Source of the DNA: Rouxiella aceris | GTDB lineage: Bacteria > Pseudomonadota > Gammaproteobacteria > Enterobacterales > Enterobacteriaceae | NCBI RefSeq assembly: GCF_012933545.1 | Contig: NZ_JAADJU010000008.1 | Location: forward strand, 1-64,000 | Direction: 5' to 3' | Length of the DNA stretch: 64,000 nt | Shown here: positions 1-10,893 of the stretch, piece by piece | How the letters are laid out: each line of letters opens with the position of its first letter | Position numbering within the stretch: position 1 is the stretch's first letter | Made by a program: the position numbers and the translations under genes | The notes under the pieces: generated by a model | The model's database searches: none | What the model was told of the DNA's origin: nothing | Seen by the model: the letters and a program-made list of their open reading frames with translations, nothing else

Positions 1-270
1 ATAAATTGTTAAAGAGCGTTCGTTACGGGACTATTTATCCGGTAACGTGGGAGGCAGATAATACGCTTTCCCACTGAAGAGTCAAGTCTTTTTCTCTTGC
101 GAGACGCGGTGTTTTCACCGGACCAACTCTTCACTGCCTGGCGACTTGGTTCTCGTTAGAGGAGTCGTTGTTCCCGGTCAGTGGAGGCGCATTATAGGGA
201 GTTCTCAGAAGGCCGCAACCCCTAATTAGAGAAAAACGTTCAACCGTTTCTTTTTTCTACAAAACTGCCT
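1..270 (-). promoter_or_regulatory. rRNA operon leader: P1, P2 and boxA
   Basis: Read on the minus strand this is a typical enterobacterial rrn control region. P1 has -35 TTGCGG (213-218), a 16-bp spacer and -10 TATAAT (191-196), followed by the GCGCC discriminator region. P2 has -35 TTGACT (80-85), a 16-bp spacer and -10 TATTAT (58-63). The antitermination boxA core GCTCTTTAACAATTTAT lies at 1-17. An AT-rich stretch upstream of P1 (about 219-270) could be the UP element. The 16S gene must start just left of the window. Its place beside yieP matches rrnC of E. coli. Confidence 0.93.
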
Positions 271-381
271 GTATCGGACAATAAAACAGCACCTTTCACC
301 GTAATATCTCCAAAAACATGGCTTTTAGTGGGGTAGACTAGTTTGCATAATTAGACCTTCAATCGCACAGGAAGCCATTAC

Positions 382-1074
382 ATGCCACTCAACGCTCAAC
401 AACAGGCGGCGCAGAGAAACCTTTCTTATCTGCTTGCCGAGAATATTGCACAGCGGGTTTTGTCCGGGGAGTTTGCAGAGGGAAGTATATTGCCTGGTGA
501 AATTGAACTCGGTGAACAATTTGGCGTAAGTCGTACAGCGGTACGTGAAGCGGTCAAGACGTTAAGCGCCAAAGGTATGCTGTTAGCCCGCCCGCGCATC
601 GGCACCCGTGTGATGCCGCAAAGTAACTGGAATTTTCTCGATCAGCAACTGCTGACCTGGTGGATGACCAATGAAAACTTTGATCAGGTGATGTCACACT
701 TTGTCTTGCTGCGTACCGCACTTGAACCCCAAGCCTGTTCACTCGCCGCCCTGCAGGCAAACGCAGATCAAAAACAACAGCTTTCTCTATATATGGCTGA
801 AATGCGCGAACTGCATGCAAACTTTGACCGCGAACGCTGGATTAAAGTAGATGCACAATTCCATCAGCTGATTTACGAAGCAAGCAAGAACCCCTTCCTG
901 ACTTCTTTTGCCAATCTGTTCAGTTCGGTCTATCAAAGTTACTTTCGGGCGATTACCGGTCAGGAGGTGATCAAGCTGGAACATCATCAAAAGATTGTCG
1001 ATGCCATTCTGGCCGGTAACGCGCAAGCCGCAATGGACGCCTGCGTTATTTTGCTGCGCGAACCGATTATTTAG
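382..1074 (+). CDS. yieP: GntR/FadR-family transcriptional regulator YieP
   Basis: Protein of 230 residues, the same length as E. coli YieP. Residues about 10-78 form a GntR winged helix, with [18 protein letters not shown] as the recognition region. The remainder is an all-helical FCD-type effector domain. In E. coli YieP is a poorly characterised DNA-binding regulator, and its ligand is not evident here. The start is supported by AGGAAG 8 bases upstream. It lies between the rrn promoters and the rbs operon as in E. coli, but the hsrA transporter gene usually between yieP and rbsR is absent. Its last 8 bases overlap the end of convergent rbsR. Confidence 0.9.
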   Translation: MPLNAQQQAAQRNLSYLLAENIAQRVLSGEFAEGSILPGEIELGEQFGVSRTAVREAVKTLSAKGMLLARPRIGTRVMPQSNWNFLDQQLLTWWMTNENFDQVMSHFVLLRTALEPQACSLAALQANADQKQQLSLYMAEMRELHANFDRERWIKVDAQFHQLIYEASKNPFLTSFANLFSSVYQSYFRAITGQEVIKLEHHQKIVDAILAGNAQAAMDACVILLREPII

Positions 1075-2074
1075 CTTTTATTATCACCGAACCTCGAACC
1101 ACCAGCTCAGGCGTTAATACCAGGATCTGCGCTTCGGCCTCTGGCTCCTGTAAACGGTGTAATAAGGTATCTATTGCCAGTTCCCCTAATTCGTCTTTTG
1201 GCTGATGAATGGTCGTCAGCGGGGGAGTCAAGTATTGCGCGAGCTGAATATCATCGTATCCCACCACGGCAATATCTTCGGGGATACGTAATTTATGCTG
1301 ATAGATAGCCTGATATACGCCCACGGCCATAGCATCGTTGCCGGCAAAAACGGCTTGCGGCGGTTCTGGCAGTGCCAGCAATGTGTGCATGGCGGCCAAC
1401 CCACCAGCAAATTCAAAATCACCGGTCACTTCAAAACCCGGCAGGATAGCCAAGCCGGCATCTTGCATCGCCTGGCGAAACCCTGCTTGCCGCTGAGTCG
1501 CGGTGGTTTTATCCAACGGCCCGGTAATGCAGGCGATGCGCTGGTATCCCTGTGCAATAAGGAATTCCGTGGCCATCTTGCCACCAATAAAGGCATTGTC
1601 CTGAATAATGTCATTCACCCCGGCAAAGGGAGCCCAGTCCATCATGATCACCGGAATAGAAGGATAACGGCTTAATGTTTCTTTCGACGGGCAGTGATTT
1701 TCAGTAAACATCATGATCAAGCCATCTACCCGCTTTTGCAGCAATGTCTCAATACTGCGATTCATCCGCTCTTCGTCACCATTGGTATTACACAGGATCA
1801 GGCTATAACCGCGCTCATAGCAGCTACGCTCAACGCCCTGCACCACTTCGGAGTAAAAGGGGTTACTGCTGGAGGTGATTAACATACCAATGGTGCGGGT
1901 CTGATTGATTTTCAGACTGCGCGCCAGCGCGGAGGGAGCATAATTAAGCTGAGCAATGGCAGCGTTGATTTTTTCGCGGATCGACTCACTAACAAAGCGA
2001 TTATTATTAATCACATGTGAGACTGTCGAGGTTGAAACGCCCGCCAGGCGGGCGACATCTTTCATGGTCGGCAA
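1067..2074 (-). CDS. rbsR: ribose operon repressor RbsR (LacI family)
   Basis: A LacI-family repressor of 335 residues. The N-terminal helix-turn-helix begins [20 protein letters not shown] and is followed by a periplasmic-binding-like ribose-sensing core. In E. coli RbsR blocks rbs transcription unless ribose is bound. The start is TTG at 2074, immediately after the rbsK stop (TAG then TTG), with AGGAG six bases ahead. An internal ATG at 2065 is less well placed. It is the last gene of rbsDACBKR. Two palindromes upstream of rbsD are its likely targets. Confidence 0.95.
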   Translation of the reverse strand: MPTMKDVARLAGVSTSTVSHVINNNRFVSESIREKINAAIAQLNYAPSALARSLKINQTRTIGMLITSSSNPFYSEVVQGVERSCYERGYSLILCNTNGDEERMNRSIETLLQKRVDGLIMMFTENHCPSKETLSRYPSIPVIMMDWAPFAGVNDIIQDNAFIGGKMATEFLIAQGYQRIACITGPLDKTTATQRQAGFRQAMQDAGLAILPGFEVTGDFEFAGGLAAMHTLLALPEPPQAVFAGNDAMAVGVYQAIYQHKLRIPEDIAVVGYDDIQLAQYLTPPLTTIHQPKDELGELAIDTLLHRLQEPEAEAQILVLTPELVVRGSVIIKAK

Positions 2075-3004
2075 CTAGGACTCCTGATGCGCTAAAAAAT
2101 CATCAATTTCATGGCGCCAGGGAACTGAAGCCTGAGCTCCGGCACGCGTCACAGCAATGGCGGCAGCGGCATGGGCAAAACGGACGGCAGCGTCCATCGG
2201 TTTTTCTTCGAGTAGCGCGGTAACTAAAGCACCATTAAAAGTGTCACCGGCGGCGATGGTATCAACGGCTTTGACTTTAAATCCTGGAATATTTTTACCC
2301 TGGCCTTGCTGGCTCAACCATACGCCTTTGCTGCCCAGAGTAATCATTACTGTGGCGATACCTTTATCATGCAAAATCTGCGCGGCACGGGCGGCATCGT
2401 CTTCGCTGGTAACTTTTACTCCCGTCAGTTTCTCGGCTTCGGTTTCATTCGGGGTGATGATATCCACCAGCGATAAAAGCGTATCGGGTAACTCACAGGC
2501 TGGCGCTGGATTTAAAATTACCTGGGTATTGTGCTGTCTGGCAAGATGCGCAGCGGCAATCACCGATTCCAGCGGTGACTCAAGCTGCATTAATAAGGCA
2601 GAAGCTTCTACTATCTGTTGCTGATAACGGTCCAGGTAAGCGGGTGTCAGGGCTTTATTGGCACCGGCATCAATGCCGATCACATTTTCAGCTTCAGCAT
2701 TAACGAAAATCAACGCCACGCCGGTGGTCATATTGGCAATCGCTTCTACCGGACGGGTATCAATATGGTCACTGGCCAGCTGCTTGCGAATGCGTTCACC
2801 AATGTCATCACTTCCTACGCAGGCAATAAAAGATATATCGGCGCCACTTCTGCCCGCGGCGACGGCCTGGTTGGCCCCTTTACCACCAAAGGCAACATTA
2901 TATTGCGAACCGATCACCGTTTCGCCCGGCTGCGGAAATTGTCTGACATTCAGGATATGGTCAGCATTAATGCTTCCCAGAACCACCAATTTACCTTTAC
3001 CCAT
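2075..3004 (-). CDS. rbsK: ribokinase
   Basis: PfkB-family sugar kinase that phosphorylates ribose to ribose 5-phosphate in the cytoplasm. The N-terminal motif GGKGANQAVAAGR and the C-terminal catalytic motif AAGDTFNGAL, with the catalytic Asp, are present. The start at 3004 gives 309 residues, the E. coli length, and has AGGA 9 bases upstream. The in-frame ATG at 3013 abuts that AGGA and is unlikely. The stop codon directly precedes the rbsR start, so translation is probably coupled. Confidence 0.95.
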   Translation of the reverse strand: MGKGKLVVLGSINADHILNVRQFPQPGETVIGSQYNVAFGGKGANQAVAAGRSGADISFIACVGSDDIGERIRKQLASDHIDTRPVEAIANMTTGVALIFVNAEAENVIGIDAGANKALTPAYLDRYQQQIVEASALLMQLESPLESVIAAAHLARQHNTQVILNPAPACELPDTLLSLVDIITPNETEAEKLTGVKVTSEDDAARAAQILHDKGIATVMITLGSKGVWLSQQGQGKNIPGFKVKAVDTIAAGDTFNGALVTALLEEKPMDAAVRFAHAAAAIAVTRAGAQASVPWRHEIDDFLAHQES

Positions 3005-3107
3005 TGCATTCATTCCTGAGTCTGATGCGCCACCCACTCAGGTGGCGCAGTATCGCGCAAACTATTGCGATTGTTTTAGCGCACTCAATACTGAGTGCCA
3101 GGCAACA

Positions 3108-4004
3108 TTACGGCTTGGTAACCAGTTTGAGATCAACCGGGATAATAGTTGGCACTTTCTGACCTTTCAGCACTTTATCAGCGGTATCGATGCCAATAAG
3201 ACCAATTTGATCAGGACGTTGCGCCACGGTAGCGCCCATCTTGCCGCCATTTACCGCTTTGATGCCATCTTCGGTGCCGTCAAAACCTACCACCAGCACA
3301 TCAGACTTGCCTGCGGTCTGTAAGGCGCGCAGTGCACCCAGGGCCATTTCATCATTTTGTGCAAATACTGCCTGCACTTCAGGGTGAGCAGTCAGCAGGT
3401 TCTGCATGACGTTCAAGCCTTTGGTACGATCAAAATCAGCAGGCTGGCTGGCCAGAATAGCAAAATGGTGTTTTTCGGCAGACTGTTTAAAACCGGCGCC
3501 ACGTTCACGCGCAACCGAAGTCCCGGCGATCCCTTCCAGTTCGATCACTTTGGCATTTTCACCCAGTTTTTTGGCAATATAGTCACCGGCCATTTTACCG
3601 CCAAAGGCGTTATCTGAAGCGACGTGACTGATCACCTGACCTTTGCTGGCCTGACGGTCGAGGGTGATCACCGGAATATTAGCCTGATTGGCCATGGCGA
3701 CCGCGTTGCCTACCGCGTCAGAGTCGGTTGGGTTGATCAGCAGCAGCTTGGTGCCGCGAACCGTCAAGTCCTGCACGTTAGCCAGCTCTTTTGCCGGGTT
3801 GTTTTGCGAATCGAGTACCACCAGGTTGTAACCCAGTTTATCGGCTTCTTTCTGCGCACCGTCTTTCATGGAAACAAAGAACGGGTTATTTAGCGTAGAA
3901 ACCACCAGCGCGATAGTGTCCTTAGCCAGCACGTTGGCACTAAATGATGCAGTGATAGCAGCAGCAGATACCCATATTGCAATTTTCTTCATGGACATAG
4001 TCAT
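3108..4004 (-). CDS. rbsB: ribose ABC transporter periplasmic binding protein
   Basis: Periplasmic ribose receptor of 298 residues. A Sec signal peptide covers about residues 1-27 ([23 protein letters not shown], cut before KDTIAL). The mature protein has the type I periplasmic-binding fold with the [16 protein letters not shown] ligand-lobe segment. It delivers ribose to RbsAC and to the Trg chemoreceptor in relatives. ATGs at 4004 and 3992 are both possible starts. AGGA nine bases upstream favours 4004. It sits between rbsC and rbsK, with a 103-bp gap to rbsK. Confidence 0.95.
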   Translation of the reverse strand: MTMSMKKIAIWVSAAAITASFSANVLAKDTIALVVSTLNNPFFVSMKDGAQKEADKLGYNLVVLDSQNNPAKELANVQDLTVRGTKLLLINPTDSDAVGNAVAMANQANIPVITLDRQASKGQVISHVASDNAFGGKMAGDYIAKKLGENAKVIELEGIAGTSVARERGAGFKQSAEKHHFAILASQPADFDRTKGLNVMQNLLTAHPEVQAVFAQNDEMALGALRALQTAGKSDVLVVGFDGTEDGIKAVNGGKMGATVAQRPDQIGLIGIDTADKVLKGQKVPTIIPVDLKLVTKP

Positions 4005-4027
4005 TATCTTTTTTCCTGTAGGGGAGG

Positions 4028-4999
4028 TTATTTATTACTTTTGTTGTCTACTAAAACAGCAAGCAGAATGACAACGGCTTTAACAATCATCTGATAGTAA
4101 GAAGAAACACCTAATAAATTCAGTCCGTTATTCAAGAACCCCAGGATCAGTGCGCCCACCAGGGTACCCATAATGCGTCCTTTACCACCGGACAAACTGG
4201 TGCCCCCCAAAACAACGGCGGCGATGGCATCAAGCTCATAACCGGTCCCGGCAGTCGGTTGGGCAGAAGAGAGACGGGCAACTTCAATAATCCCGGCCAA
4301 CGCGGCTAGCAGGCCACACAGGGAGTAGACGATAATTTTGACTTTATCGACGCTGATCCCGGATAGACGCGTAGCGGCTTCATTACCGCCAAGGGCATAG
4401 ATATAGCGCCCGAGACGGGTATGGTGCAGCATGTACCAGGCAGCAATAAACACCACCGCCATCAGCCATACCGGTGTTGGCACACCCAGCGGACGTCCGA
4501 TACCAAACCAGCCAAAGGCATCGGCAACATCATTAAAGCCGGTACTGACCGGACTGCCGTTGGTGTAAACCATGGTGACACCGCGTAACAGCAGCATCAT
4601 AACCAGTGTGGCAATAAATGCCTGTACCTTGCCCTTGGCTACCACCACGCCGGTTACCGCACCAACCGCAGCACCCAAAGCCAGTGATGCAACCACGGCC
4701 AGAATAGCGCTGGACTCAAAACCCACTACCGAAGCAGCAACGGCACCGGTTAATGCCAGCAACGACCCCACCGAAAGATCAATGCCGGAGGTCAGAATAA
4801 CCAGCGTCATCCCCACCGCCATAATGGCGTTTACCGAAGTCTGCTGCAGAATGTTAAACAGGTTATTAAGGGTGAAAAAGTTCGGGCTCATGGAAGAGAC
4901 CACCGCAATCAGCACCAGCAGCGCAATCAGCGACTTTTGCTCTAACAACCACTCTTTACTGATCCAGCTCTTTTTGGCTGGCAATGTCTGAGAACTCAT
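4028..4999 (-). CDS. rbsC: ribose ABC transporter permease
   Basis: Inner-membrane permease of 323 residues with eight or more hydrophobic segments. It contains the BPD_transp_2-type stretch [18 protein letters not shown] and the C-terminal [18 protein letters not shown] cytoplasmic loop that contacts the ATPase. It forms the ribose channel with RbsA. It starts 6 bases after the rbsA stop, consistent with one polycistronic message. Confidence 0.95.
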   Translation of the reverse strand: MSSQTLPAKKSWISKEWLLEQKSLIALLVLIAVVSSMSPNFFTLNNLFNILQQTSVNAIMAVGMTLVILTSGIDLSVGSLLALTGAVAASVVGFESSAILAVVASLALGAAVGAVTGVVVAKGKVQAFIATLVMMLLLRGVTMVYTNGSPVSTGFNDVADAFGWFGIGRPLGVPTPVWLMAVVFIAAWYMLHHTRLGRYIYALGGNEAATRLSGISVDKVKIIVYSLCGLLAALAGIIEVARLSSAQPTAGTGYELDAIAAVVLGGTSLSGGKGRIMGTLVGALILGFLNNGLNLLGVSSYYQMIVKAVVILLAVLVDNKSNK

Positions 5000-5005
5000 A
5001 TCTGA

Positions 5006-6511
5006 TTACTCCTGCTTCACGCCGTATTGCTTGCCTACGCTGGCCGCCATCAAGACTTCTTGCGTAGCCTGTTCAATGGTGAATTCACCGCTTAACTGCC
5101 CTTCATGCATCACCAGGACGCGATCGCTCATGCCAATCACCTCGGGCATTTCCGAAGAGACGAGAATTATGCTCAGGCCTTCGCGCTTGAACTGATTGAT
5201 TAACTGATAGATCTCTTTTTTTGCCCCGACATCGACGCCGCGCGTAGGTTCGTCGAGGATCAGCACCTTGGGTCGCGTCATCAAGCCACGGGCAATGGCG
5301 ACTTTTTGCTGATTGCCCCCGGACAACAGGCCAATTGGCTGCATCATCGACGGCGTTTTAATATTGAATAAACGGATAAAATCACCGACCGTCTGCTGCT
5401 CTTCGGCGTGTTTCAAACCACCACCAAAACGGCAGAAGTAACGCAGCGCGGTCAACGACATATTTTCTTTGACTGACATGCCCAGCACCAGACCGTCACG
5501 CTTACGGTCTTCAGAGATATAGACAATGCCATTGGCCAAGCCATCCTGCGGCGTGCGGGTTAATACTTCGTGCCCATCGAGAGCCACGCTACCTGCAGTT
5601 TTCTTGTGGGCACCGTAAAGGATTTTCATCAGTTCGGTACGCCCGGCGCCCATCAGGCCAGACACGCCAAGGATCTCGCCACCGTAGAGTTGGAAACTGA
5701 CGTCTTTCACCCCTGGCCCTGACAAATTCTTGACTGATAAACGCAAAGGGCCGCGCGGCTGGTTCAGACGCGGATACTGTTCTTCCAGGCGTCTGCCGAC
5801 CATCATTTCGATCAGCGTATCTTCCTGCAATTCGCTGACCGGACGTTCGGCAATAAACTGGCCGTCGCGGAAAACAGTCACATCATCGCAAATCTCAAAA
5901 ATCTCTTTCAGGCGGTGAGAGATATAAACCACCCCACAGCCTGCTGCTTTAAGCTCGTTAATAACTTTAAATAACGAGGCGGTTTCGGTATCGGTCAGCG
6001 CATCCGTCGGTTCATCCATAATGATGACCCGCGATTCAAAGCTCAGTACCTTGGCGATTTCGACCATTTGCTGATCGCCGATGGAGAGTTCGCCCACCAG
6101 ACGATGGCTGCTGTAGCGCAGATTCAAACGCGCCAGCAGCTTATCGGCTTCGGCATACATCTTTTTCCACTCAATACGACCCAGACGATTAACAAACTCA
6201 CGGCCGAGAAAAATATTCTCTGCGATGGTCAGTTGCGGGATCAGATTCAGTTCCTGATGGATAATGCCAATGCCGGCAGCCTGAGATTCTCGGGGCCCCT
6301 GAAAGCTGGCCTCTTTACCGAGGAAATGCACGGAACCGGCGTCCTTTTGATAGATACCGGTCAGTACTTTCATCATGGTGGATTTGCCCGCACCATTTTC
6401 ACCCACCAGCGCCATCACTTTTCCCGGATAGACGCTAAGTGCAGCCCCTGAAAGGGCCTTCACGCCGGGAAATGCTTTATCAATCCCTGAGAGTTGCAGC
6501 AAAGGTTGCAT
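5006..6511 (-). CDS. rbsA: ribose ABC transporter ATP-binding protein
   Basis: Double-domain sugar ABC ATPase. The first half has Walker [10 protein letters not shown], signature LSIGDQQ and Walker B VIIMDEPT. The second half has a degenerate Walker A (GLMGAGRTE), signature LSGGNQQ and Walker B VLILDEPT, which is typical of RbsA/MglA proteins. The start at 6511 (MQPLLQLSG) gives 501 residues as in E. coli. A longer frame back to 6556 overlaps the rbsD end and has no homologous content. It energises ribose import with RbsC. Confidence 0.95.
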   Translation of the reverse strand: MQPLLQLSGIDKAFPGVKALSGAALSVYPGKVMALVGENGAGKSTMMKVLTGIYQKDAGSVHFLGKEASFQGPRESQAAGIGIIHQELNLIPQLTIAENIFLGREFVNRLGRIEWKKMYAEADKLLARLNLRYSSHRLVGELSIGDQQMVEIAKVLSFESRVIIMDEPTDALTDTETASLFKVINELKAAGCGVVYISHRLKEIFEICDDVTVFRDGQFIAERPVSELQEDTLIEMMVGRRLEEQYPRLNQPRGPLRLSVKNLSGPGVKDVSFQLYGGEILGVSGLMGAGRTELMKILYGAHKKTAGSVALDGHEVLTRTPQDGLANGIVYISEDRKRDGLVLGMSVKENMSLTALRYFCRFGGGLKHAEEQQTVGDFIRLFNIKTPSMMQPIGLLSGGNQQKVAIARGLMTRPKVLILDEPTRGVDVGAKKEIYQLINQFKREGLSIILVSSEMPEVIGMSDRVLVMHEGQLSGEFTIEQATQEVLMAASVGKQYGVKQE

Positions 6512-6518
6512 AAGTGCC

Positions 6519-6938
6519 TCAGAAAGTGACGCCGGCACACAGGATAATGTTGGCATAAGGCGAACACTCCCCGCTGCGGATCACTGCGCGACTGGTTTGA
6601 CTTTGTTGTTTGAAAGCCTGGTGGCTGACATATTCCAACGTAATGGTATTTCCCTGGTGTTGCGCAAGCTGTTTTACCTGTTTGAGTAACGCCTCATGGA
6701 GCTCAGGATTTTGTTTGATGATTTCCTCGGCGAGAATGGCATGCTCAACCTGCATCTCATCGGTCACCACCGTGAAAACCTGTAAAAATGTAGGCACCCC
6801 GTGAGTCAAGGCGAGATCGATACGCTGAGTCATGGCGGGGATCGGTAAACCGGCATCGGCAATAACCAGGCGATCGGTATGGCCCAAACTGGCAACGAGG
6901 TGAGAGATGTCGGCATTTAGTAACATGGCTTTTTTCAT
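6519..6938 (-). CDS. rbsD: D-ribose pyranase
   Basis: RbsD interconverts the beta-pyranose and beta-furanose forms of ribose, feeding ribokinase. The start at 6938 gives 139 residues, the E. coli length, and puts the catalytic His at position 20 (SLGHTD). The C-terminus [19 protein letters not shown] is characteristic of the family. The frame is open further upstream to 7010, but that part lies over the operator and promoter. First gene of the operon. Confidence 0.95.
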   Translation of the reverse strand: MKKAMLLNADISHLVASLGHTDRLVIADAGLPIPAMTQRIDLALTHGVPTFLQVFTVVTDEMQVEHAILAEEIIKQNPELHEALLKQVKQLAQHQGNTITLEYVSHQAFKQQSQTSRAVIRSGECSPYANIILCAGVTF

Positions 6939-6951
6939 TATCAGCTCCAAC

Positions 6952-7044
6952 AGCGAAACGTTTCGCTCGTCTTTGATTCTAGAAAATTTAAGCAACATGG
7001 CAACCGACAAACCATGAAACTGTGATCGCCGTCGAAACGTTTCG
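6952..7044 (-). promoter_or_regulatory. rbs promoter with two RbsR-type operators and CRP-like site
   Basis: On the minus strand a sigma-70-like promoter has -35 TTGCCA (6998-7003), a 16-bp spacer and -10 TAGAAT (6976-6981). A perfect palindrome AGCGAAACGTTTCGCT (6952-6967) sits at the expected start of transcription. A second copy of its core, CGAAACGTTTCG, lies at 7033-7044, 79 bp away centre to centre. A half-conserved CRP site (TGTGA, N6, TCGAA at 7021-7036) lies about 60 bp before the predicted start. RbsR and CRP control of rbs is known in E. coli; the site assignments here are inferred. Confidence 0.75.
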
Positions 7045-7115
7045 CTGACTTCCCGGCAACATAAGTTAAATCAGCTTGCCTGCAAGGCAATCGGGCGGGA
7101 AAGTGGCGTGAGCAT

Positions 7116-7147
7116 AAAAAACGCCGCAGAAGATTTCCCCTGCGGCG
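7116..7147 (-). terminator. kup terminator
   Basis: On the minus strand CGCCGCAG (7147-7140) pairs with CTGCGGCG (7129-7122) and is followed by a run of six T residues. It lies 26 bases past the kup stop and separates kup from the rbs promoter. Confidence 0.88.
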
Positions 7148-7172
7148 CTGATAAAAGCAACAAAAAAGACGG

Positions 7173-9041
7173 TTAAATTTCGACCTGGGTACCCAGTTCG
7201 ATAACTCGGTTAGGCGGGATTTCAAACTGGTCCGCGGCGCGCAATGCATTACGGCTAAGGGCAATAAACAGCTTGCCGCGAAAGTAGAGATACCAGGGGC
7301 GTTTGGTCAGGATCAACGACTCGTGGGACATAAAGAACGAGGTTTCCGTCATCCGACACGACAATCCCTCCAGGCCGCAGCGATGGAAGACTTCCTCGAC
7401 GTTAGGCGTCTCTTTAAACCCGTAGCTGGCCACCACCCGCCAGAAGGTCGGGGACATCTGTTCAATAGTGACACGCTTTACATTATGGACATAAGGCGCA
7501 TCCTCGGTGCGTAAAGTCAGCAAAACCACGCGTTCATGCAGCACCTTGTTGTGTTTGAGATTATGCAGCAAGGCAAAGGGGATAACGTTAATGGCGCGGG
7601 ACATATAGACTGCAGTACCTGGTACACGCACTGGCGGCGATTTTTCCAGTGAAGCTACCATGGCTTCCAGGGAGTTGCCATGTTCATGCATGCGACGCAT
7701 AAGACGAAAGCGCTCGCTCTTCCAGGTGGTCATGACAATAAACATCGCCAACGCCAACACCAGCGGCAACCACCCTCCGGAGAAGAATTTGGTGGCATTG
7801 GCGGCAAACATCGGCACATCAATAAACAGCAGCGCCACCAGCAATATGGCAACGATAAAACCTTTCCAGTGCCAGTTTTTATAGGCCACGGTACAAGACA
7901 GAATACTGGTCAACACCATTGTCCCGGTGACCGCAATACCATAAGCCGCTGCCAGATTGCCGGAATGCTGGAAGCTGACAATGACGATCACCACGGCGAT
8001 ATAGAGCAGCCAGTTGATCACCGGAATATAAATCTGCCCCGCTTCCATCTCGGAGGTATGAATAATGCGCATGGGTGGCAAATACCCCAGACGAACTGCC
8101 TGACGCGTTAACGAGAATACGCCGGAGATCACCGCCTGTGAGGCAATAATGGTCGCCAGCGTCGCCAGTATTAACAACGGGATCAATGCCCAATCCGGGG
8201 CCAGCAAAAAGAACGGGTTCTTAATAGCCTCTGGATTTTTCAGTAACAGCGCACCCTGACCAAAGTAATTTAAAATCAGTGATGGCAATACCACGCTAAA
8301 CCAGGCCAGGCGAATGGGCAGTTTGCCGAAATGTCCCATATCGGCATACAGCGCTTCCACACCGGTAATCGACAGCACCACCGCGCCAAGAGCAAAAAAG
8401 GATAGCGCTTTATGCTTAATAAAAAAGTTCATCGCCCACATAGGATTTATGGCGCGTAAAACTTCAGGGTTATCGATAATACTGTTGATACCCAGCAGGG
8501 CCAATACCAAAAACCACAGCAGCATAACCGGAGCAAAAAGTTTGCCTACAATACCGGTGCCGTGTTTTTGAATAAAAAACAGTAACGTCAAAACCGTAAT
8601 AGAAAGGGGAACAATATAGGGGTCGAGATTTGGCGCAATAATTTGCAGACCTTCCATGGCGGAAAGGACCGAGATTGCGGGCGTGATGACCACTTCACCA
8701 TAGAAGAAGCTGCCGCCAATCAAACCGAGGATCACCAATACGGCGGTCGTCTGCGCCGACGTGTTTCTTCCCGCCAGCGACATTAACGTCAGGGTGCCAC
8801 CTTCGCCGGCGTTATCAGCACGCATAACGTACGAAAGATATTTCGCCGAAACGATAATGATCAGCATCCAAAAGATCAGTGAGAGAAAACCAAAAACAAC
8901 GCTAGGTTCAACGTTAAAGCCATAGTGTTCTGAAAAACACTCCCTTAAGGTATAAAGAGGGCTGGTACCGATATCACCATAAACCACACCGATGGCGGCC
9001 AGGGTTACTGCAGGGAGTGACCGTTTATGTTCTGTGCTCAT
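7173..9041 (-). CDS. kup: low-affinity potassium transporter Kup
   Basis: Inner-membrane K+/H+ symporter of 622 residues, identical in length to E. coli Kup. About twelve hydrophobic segments occupy residues 10-430, including the conserved [16 protein letters not shown] segment near the N-terminus. A cytoplasmic C-terminal domain follows to residue 622. It is monocistronic, divergent from ravA and ends at its own hairpin terminator. Confidence 0.96.
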   Translation of the reverse strand: MSTEHKRSLPAVTLAAIGVVYGDIGTSPLYTLRECFSEHYGFNVEPSVVFGFLSLIFWMLIIIVSAKYLSYVMRADNAGEGGTLTLMSLAGRNTSAQTTAVLVILGLIGGSFFYGEVVITPAISVLSAMEGLQIIAPNLDPYIVPLSITVLTLLFFIQKHGTGIVGKLFAPVMLLWFLVLALLGINSIIDNPEVLRAINPMWAMNFFIKHKALSFFALGAVVLSITGVEALYADMGHFGKLPIRLAWFSVVLPSLILNYFGQGALLLKNPEAIKNPFFLLAPDWALIPLLILATLATIIASQAVISGVFSLTRQAVRLGYLPPMRIIHTSEMEAGQIYIPVINWLLYIAVVIVIVSFQHSGNLAAAYGIAVTGTMVLTSILSCTVAYKNWHWKGFIVAILLVALLFIDVPMFAANATKFFSGGWLPLVLALAMFIVMTTWKSERFRLMRRMHEHGNSLEAMVASLEKSPPVRVPGTAVYMSRAINVIPFALLHNLKHNKVLHERVVLLTLRTEDAPYVHNVKRVTIEQMSPTFWRVVASYGFKETPNVEEVFHRCGLEGLSCRMTETSFFMSHESLILTKRPWYLYFRGKLFIALSRNALRAADQFEIPPNRVIELGTQVEI

Positions 9042-9381
9042 AATTGGTTTCTTTTATGCTTTATCGTTTGGATAACATTTAGTGTTTGGCTAATAATAAC
9101 GCGTTTTCCGCTAACAAAATTCTGCCAAAAATTCACTAGCCAAATGGTCAGCAATGCCTTAGCCCCACCAAAAGCCGCACAGTATGCACGAATAAACAAG
9201 ATTGCCTACCCTTTACTTTAAAGACAAGTAAACATTTCATCGGATTGGATCACATATCCGTTCACAACAGAATTTTAATCATCACCCGGCTATATCTCCA
9301 AAAAAAATCATGGTTTATTATCAAGTTGCACTCCAGGCTTCTATCACTTCCGTGACAATTTAAGGCAAATAAAGACATATT
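9042..9381. other. kup-ravA divergent intergenic region
   Basis: A 340-bp AT-rich gap between divergently transcribed kup and ravA. It must contain promoters for both. No convincing consensus promoter, operator or small RNA could be assigned by eye. Confidence 0.6.
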
Positions 9382-10890
9382 ATGGCGCAATCACCCCTTT
9401 TGGCAGAAAGAATCACCCGACTGGCCAACGCGTTGGAACATGGCCTCTATGAACGACAGGATGCCATCCGCCTGTGCCTGCTGGCGGCCCTTTGCGGTGA
9501 GAGCGTATTTCTGCTCGGGCCACCGGGTATTGCCAAAAGTCTGATTGCCCGGCGGTTAAAATATGCTTTTCGCGGAGCCCGGGCTTTTGAATACCTAATG
9601 ACCCGCTTCTCGACGCCGGAAGAGGTATTTGGCCCGCTTTCGATCCAGGCGCTAAAAGATGAAGGGCGTTATCTGCGACTGACACAAGGTTATTTGCCGG
9701 AAGCAGAAATTGTGTTTCTGGACGAAATCTGGAAAGCCGGTCCGGCGATCCTCAATACGCTGCTGACCGCCATTAACGAAAGACGTTTTCGTAATGGCGA
9801 CAGCGAAGAAGCGATACCGATGCGATTGCTGGTCAGTGCTTCGAACGAACTGCCGGAAGCCGATGGTGGCCTGGAAGCGCTTTATGACCGTATGCTGATC
9901 CGGCTTTGGCTTGACCGCGTGCAGGACAAACAAAACTTCCGATCGTTATTGACCAGCAGCCATGCAGAAAACACCCACCCTGTTGCCGAAGCACTGAGTA
10001 TTGGTGATGAAGAATATCGCCAATGGCAGCATGAGATTGAAAAGGTGACCTTAAGCGATCACTGTTTTGAACTGATCTTTCAATTGCGCCAACGACTGGC
10101 GGCGCTGGAAACCGCACCTTACGTCTCGGATCGCCGCTGGAAGAAAGCGCTGCGATTACTGCAGGCCAGTGCCTATTTCAGCGGTCGCCCCGCCGTGACG
10201 CCGGTAGATCTGATCCTGCTAAAAGACTGCCTGTGGCATGATATGGGGTCCTATCATTTATTACAGGCGCAGATCGAACAGAGCATTACCGAGCAGGCCT
10301 ATCAGCAGCAAGCGCTAAGTCTCAAGATACAACAGCTCAATCAGCAATGGATGCAGTACCAACAGCAGCAAAACAGCCGCCAGGCATTAAAGGTGAGCAA
10401 AAAATCCGGCATCTTTAACCGCCGTCCGCAATATCAGCTCCCCGATGCGCTATCGGCCACCAGCCTGACCTTGCTTTTACAGCAACCGTTGCATCTGCAC
10501 GAAATCCGTGTCACCCATGTGCTGGTGGAACGTGAACAGCTGGTTGAATGGCTAGCCAGGGGCGGCACATTAAAAGCCAAACTCAACGGCATTGGTTTTG
10601 CGCAGCCACTCGATATCGAAGTCGACGATAAGCAACAACTGGTGGTCCATGATATCAGTCGTCAGCCAAGCTTGGTGAATATACCAGGAAATCAGCATAT
10701 TACCGTACCAGATGAGATGAAAAACACTCTGGCGGCGATAGGCGAAACCCTGACGCAGCAGCGACAACAGTTTAGTCAGCATCACCCCTGCCTGTTTGTA
10801 CCCGTTGAATGGACCGCTAAAATTGAAGCCAGCCTGATCCGGGTGAGTGAACAATTCCAGCAACAGCAACAACTGTTTGGCAGAAGTTAA
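9382..10890 (+). CDS. ravA: MoxR-family AAA+ ATPase RavA
   Basis: AAA+ ATPase of 502 residues. The N-terminal AAA module has Walker A GPPGIAKS, Walker [12 protein letters not shown] and sensor SASNELPEA. The C-terminal half carries a glutamine-rich helical segment and the LARA-type region. In E. coli RavA works with ViaA and binds the lysine decarboxylase CadA/LdcI, with links to respiratory complexes and aminoglycoside sensitivity. Its stop lies 3 bases before the viaA start. Confidence 0.94.
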   Translation: MAQSPLLAERITRLANALEHGLYERQDAIRLCLLAALCGESVFLLGPPGIAKSLIARRLKYAFRGARAFEYLMTRFSTPEEVFGPLSIQALKDEGRYLRLTQGYLPEAEIVFLDEIWKAGPAILNTLLTAINERRFRNGDSEEAIPMRLLVSASNELPEADGGLEALYDRMLIRLWLDRVQDKQNFRSLLTSSHAENTHPVAEALSIGDEEYRQWQHEIEKVTLSDHCFELIFQLRQRLAALETAPYVSDRRWKKALRLLQASAYFSGRPAVTPVDLILLKDCLWHDMGSYHLLQAQIEQSITEQAYQQQALSLKIQQLNQQWMQYQQQQNSRQALKVSKKSGIFNRRPQYQLPDALSATSLTLLLQQPLHLHEIRVTHVLVEREQLVEWLARGGTLKAKLNGIGFAQPLDIEVDDKQQLVVHDISRQPSLVNIPGNQHITVPDEMKNTLAAIGETLTQQRQQFSQHHPCLFVPVEWTAKIEASLIRVSEQFQQQQQLFGRS

Positions 10891-10893
10891 ACC

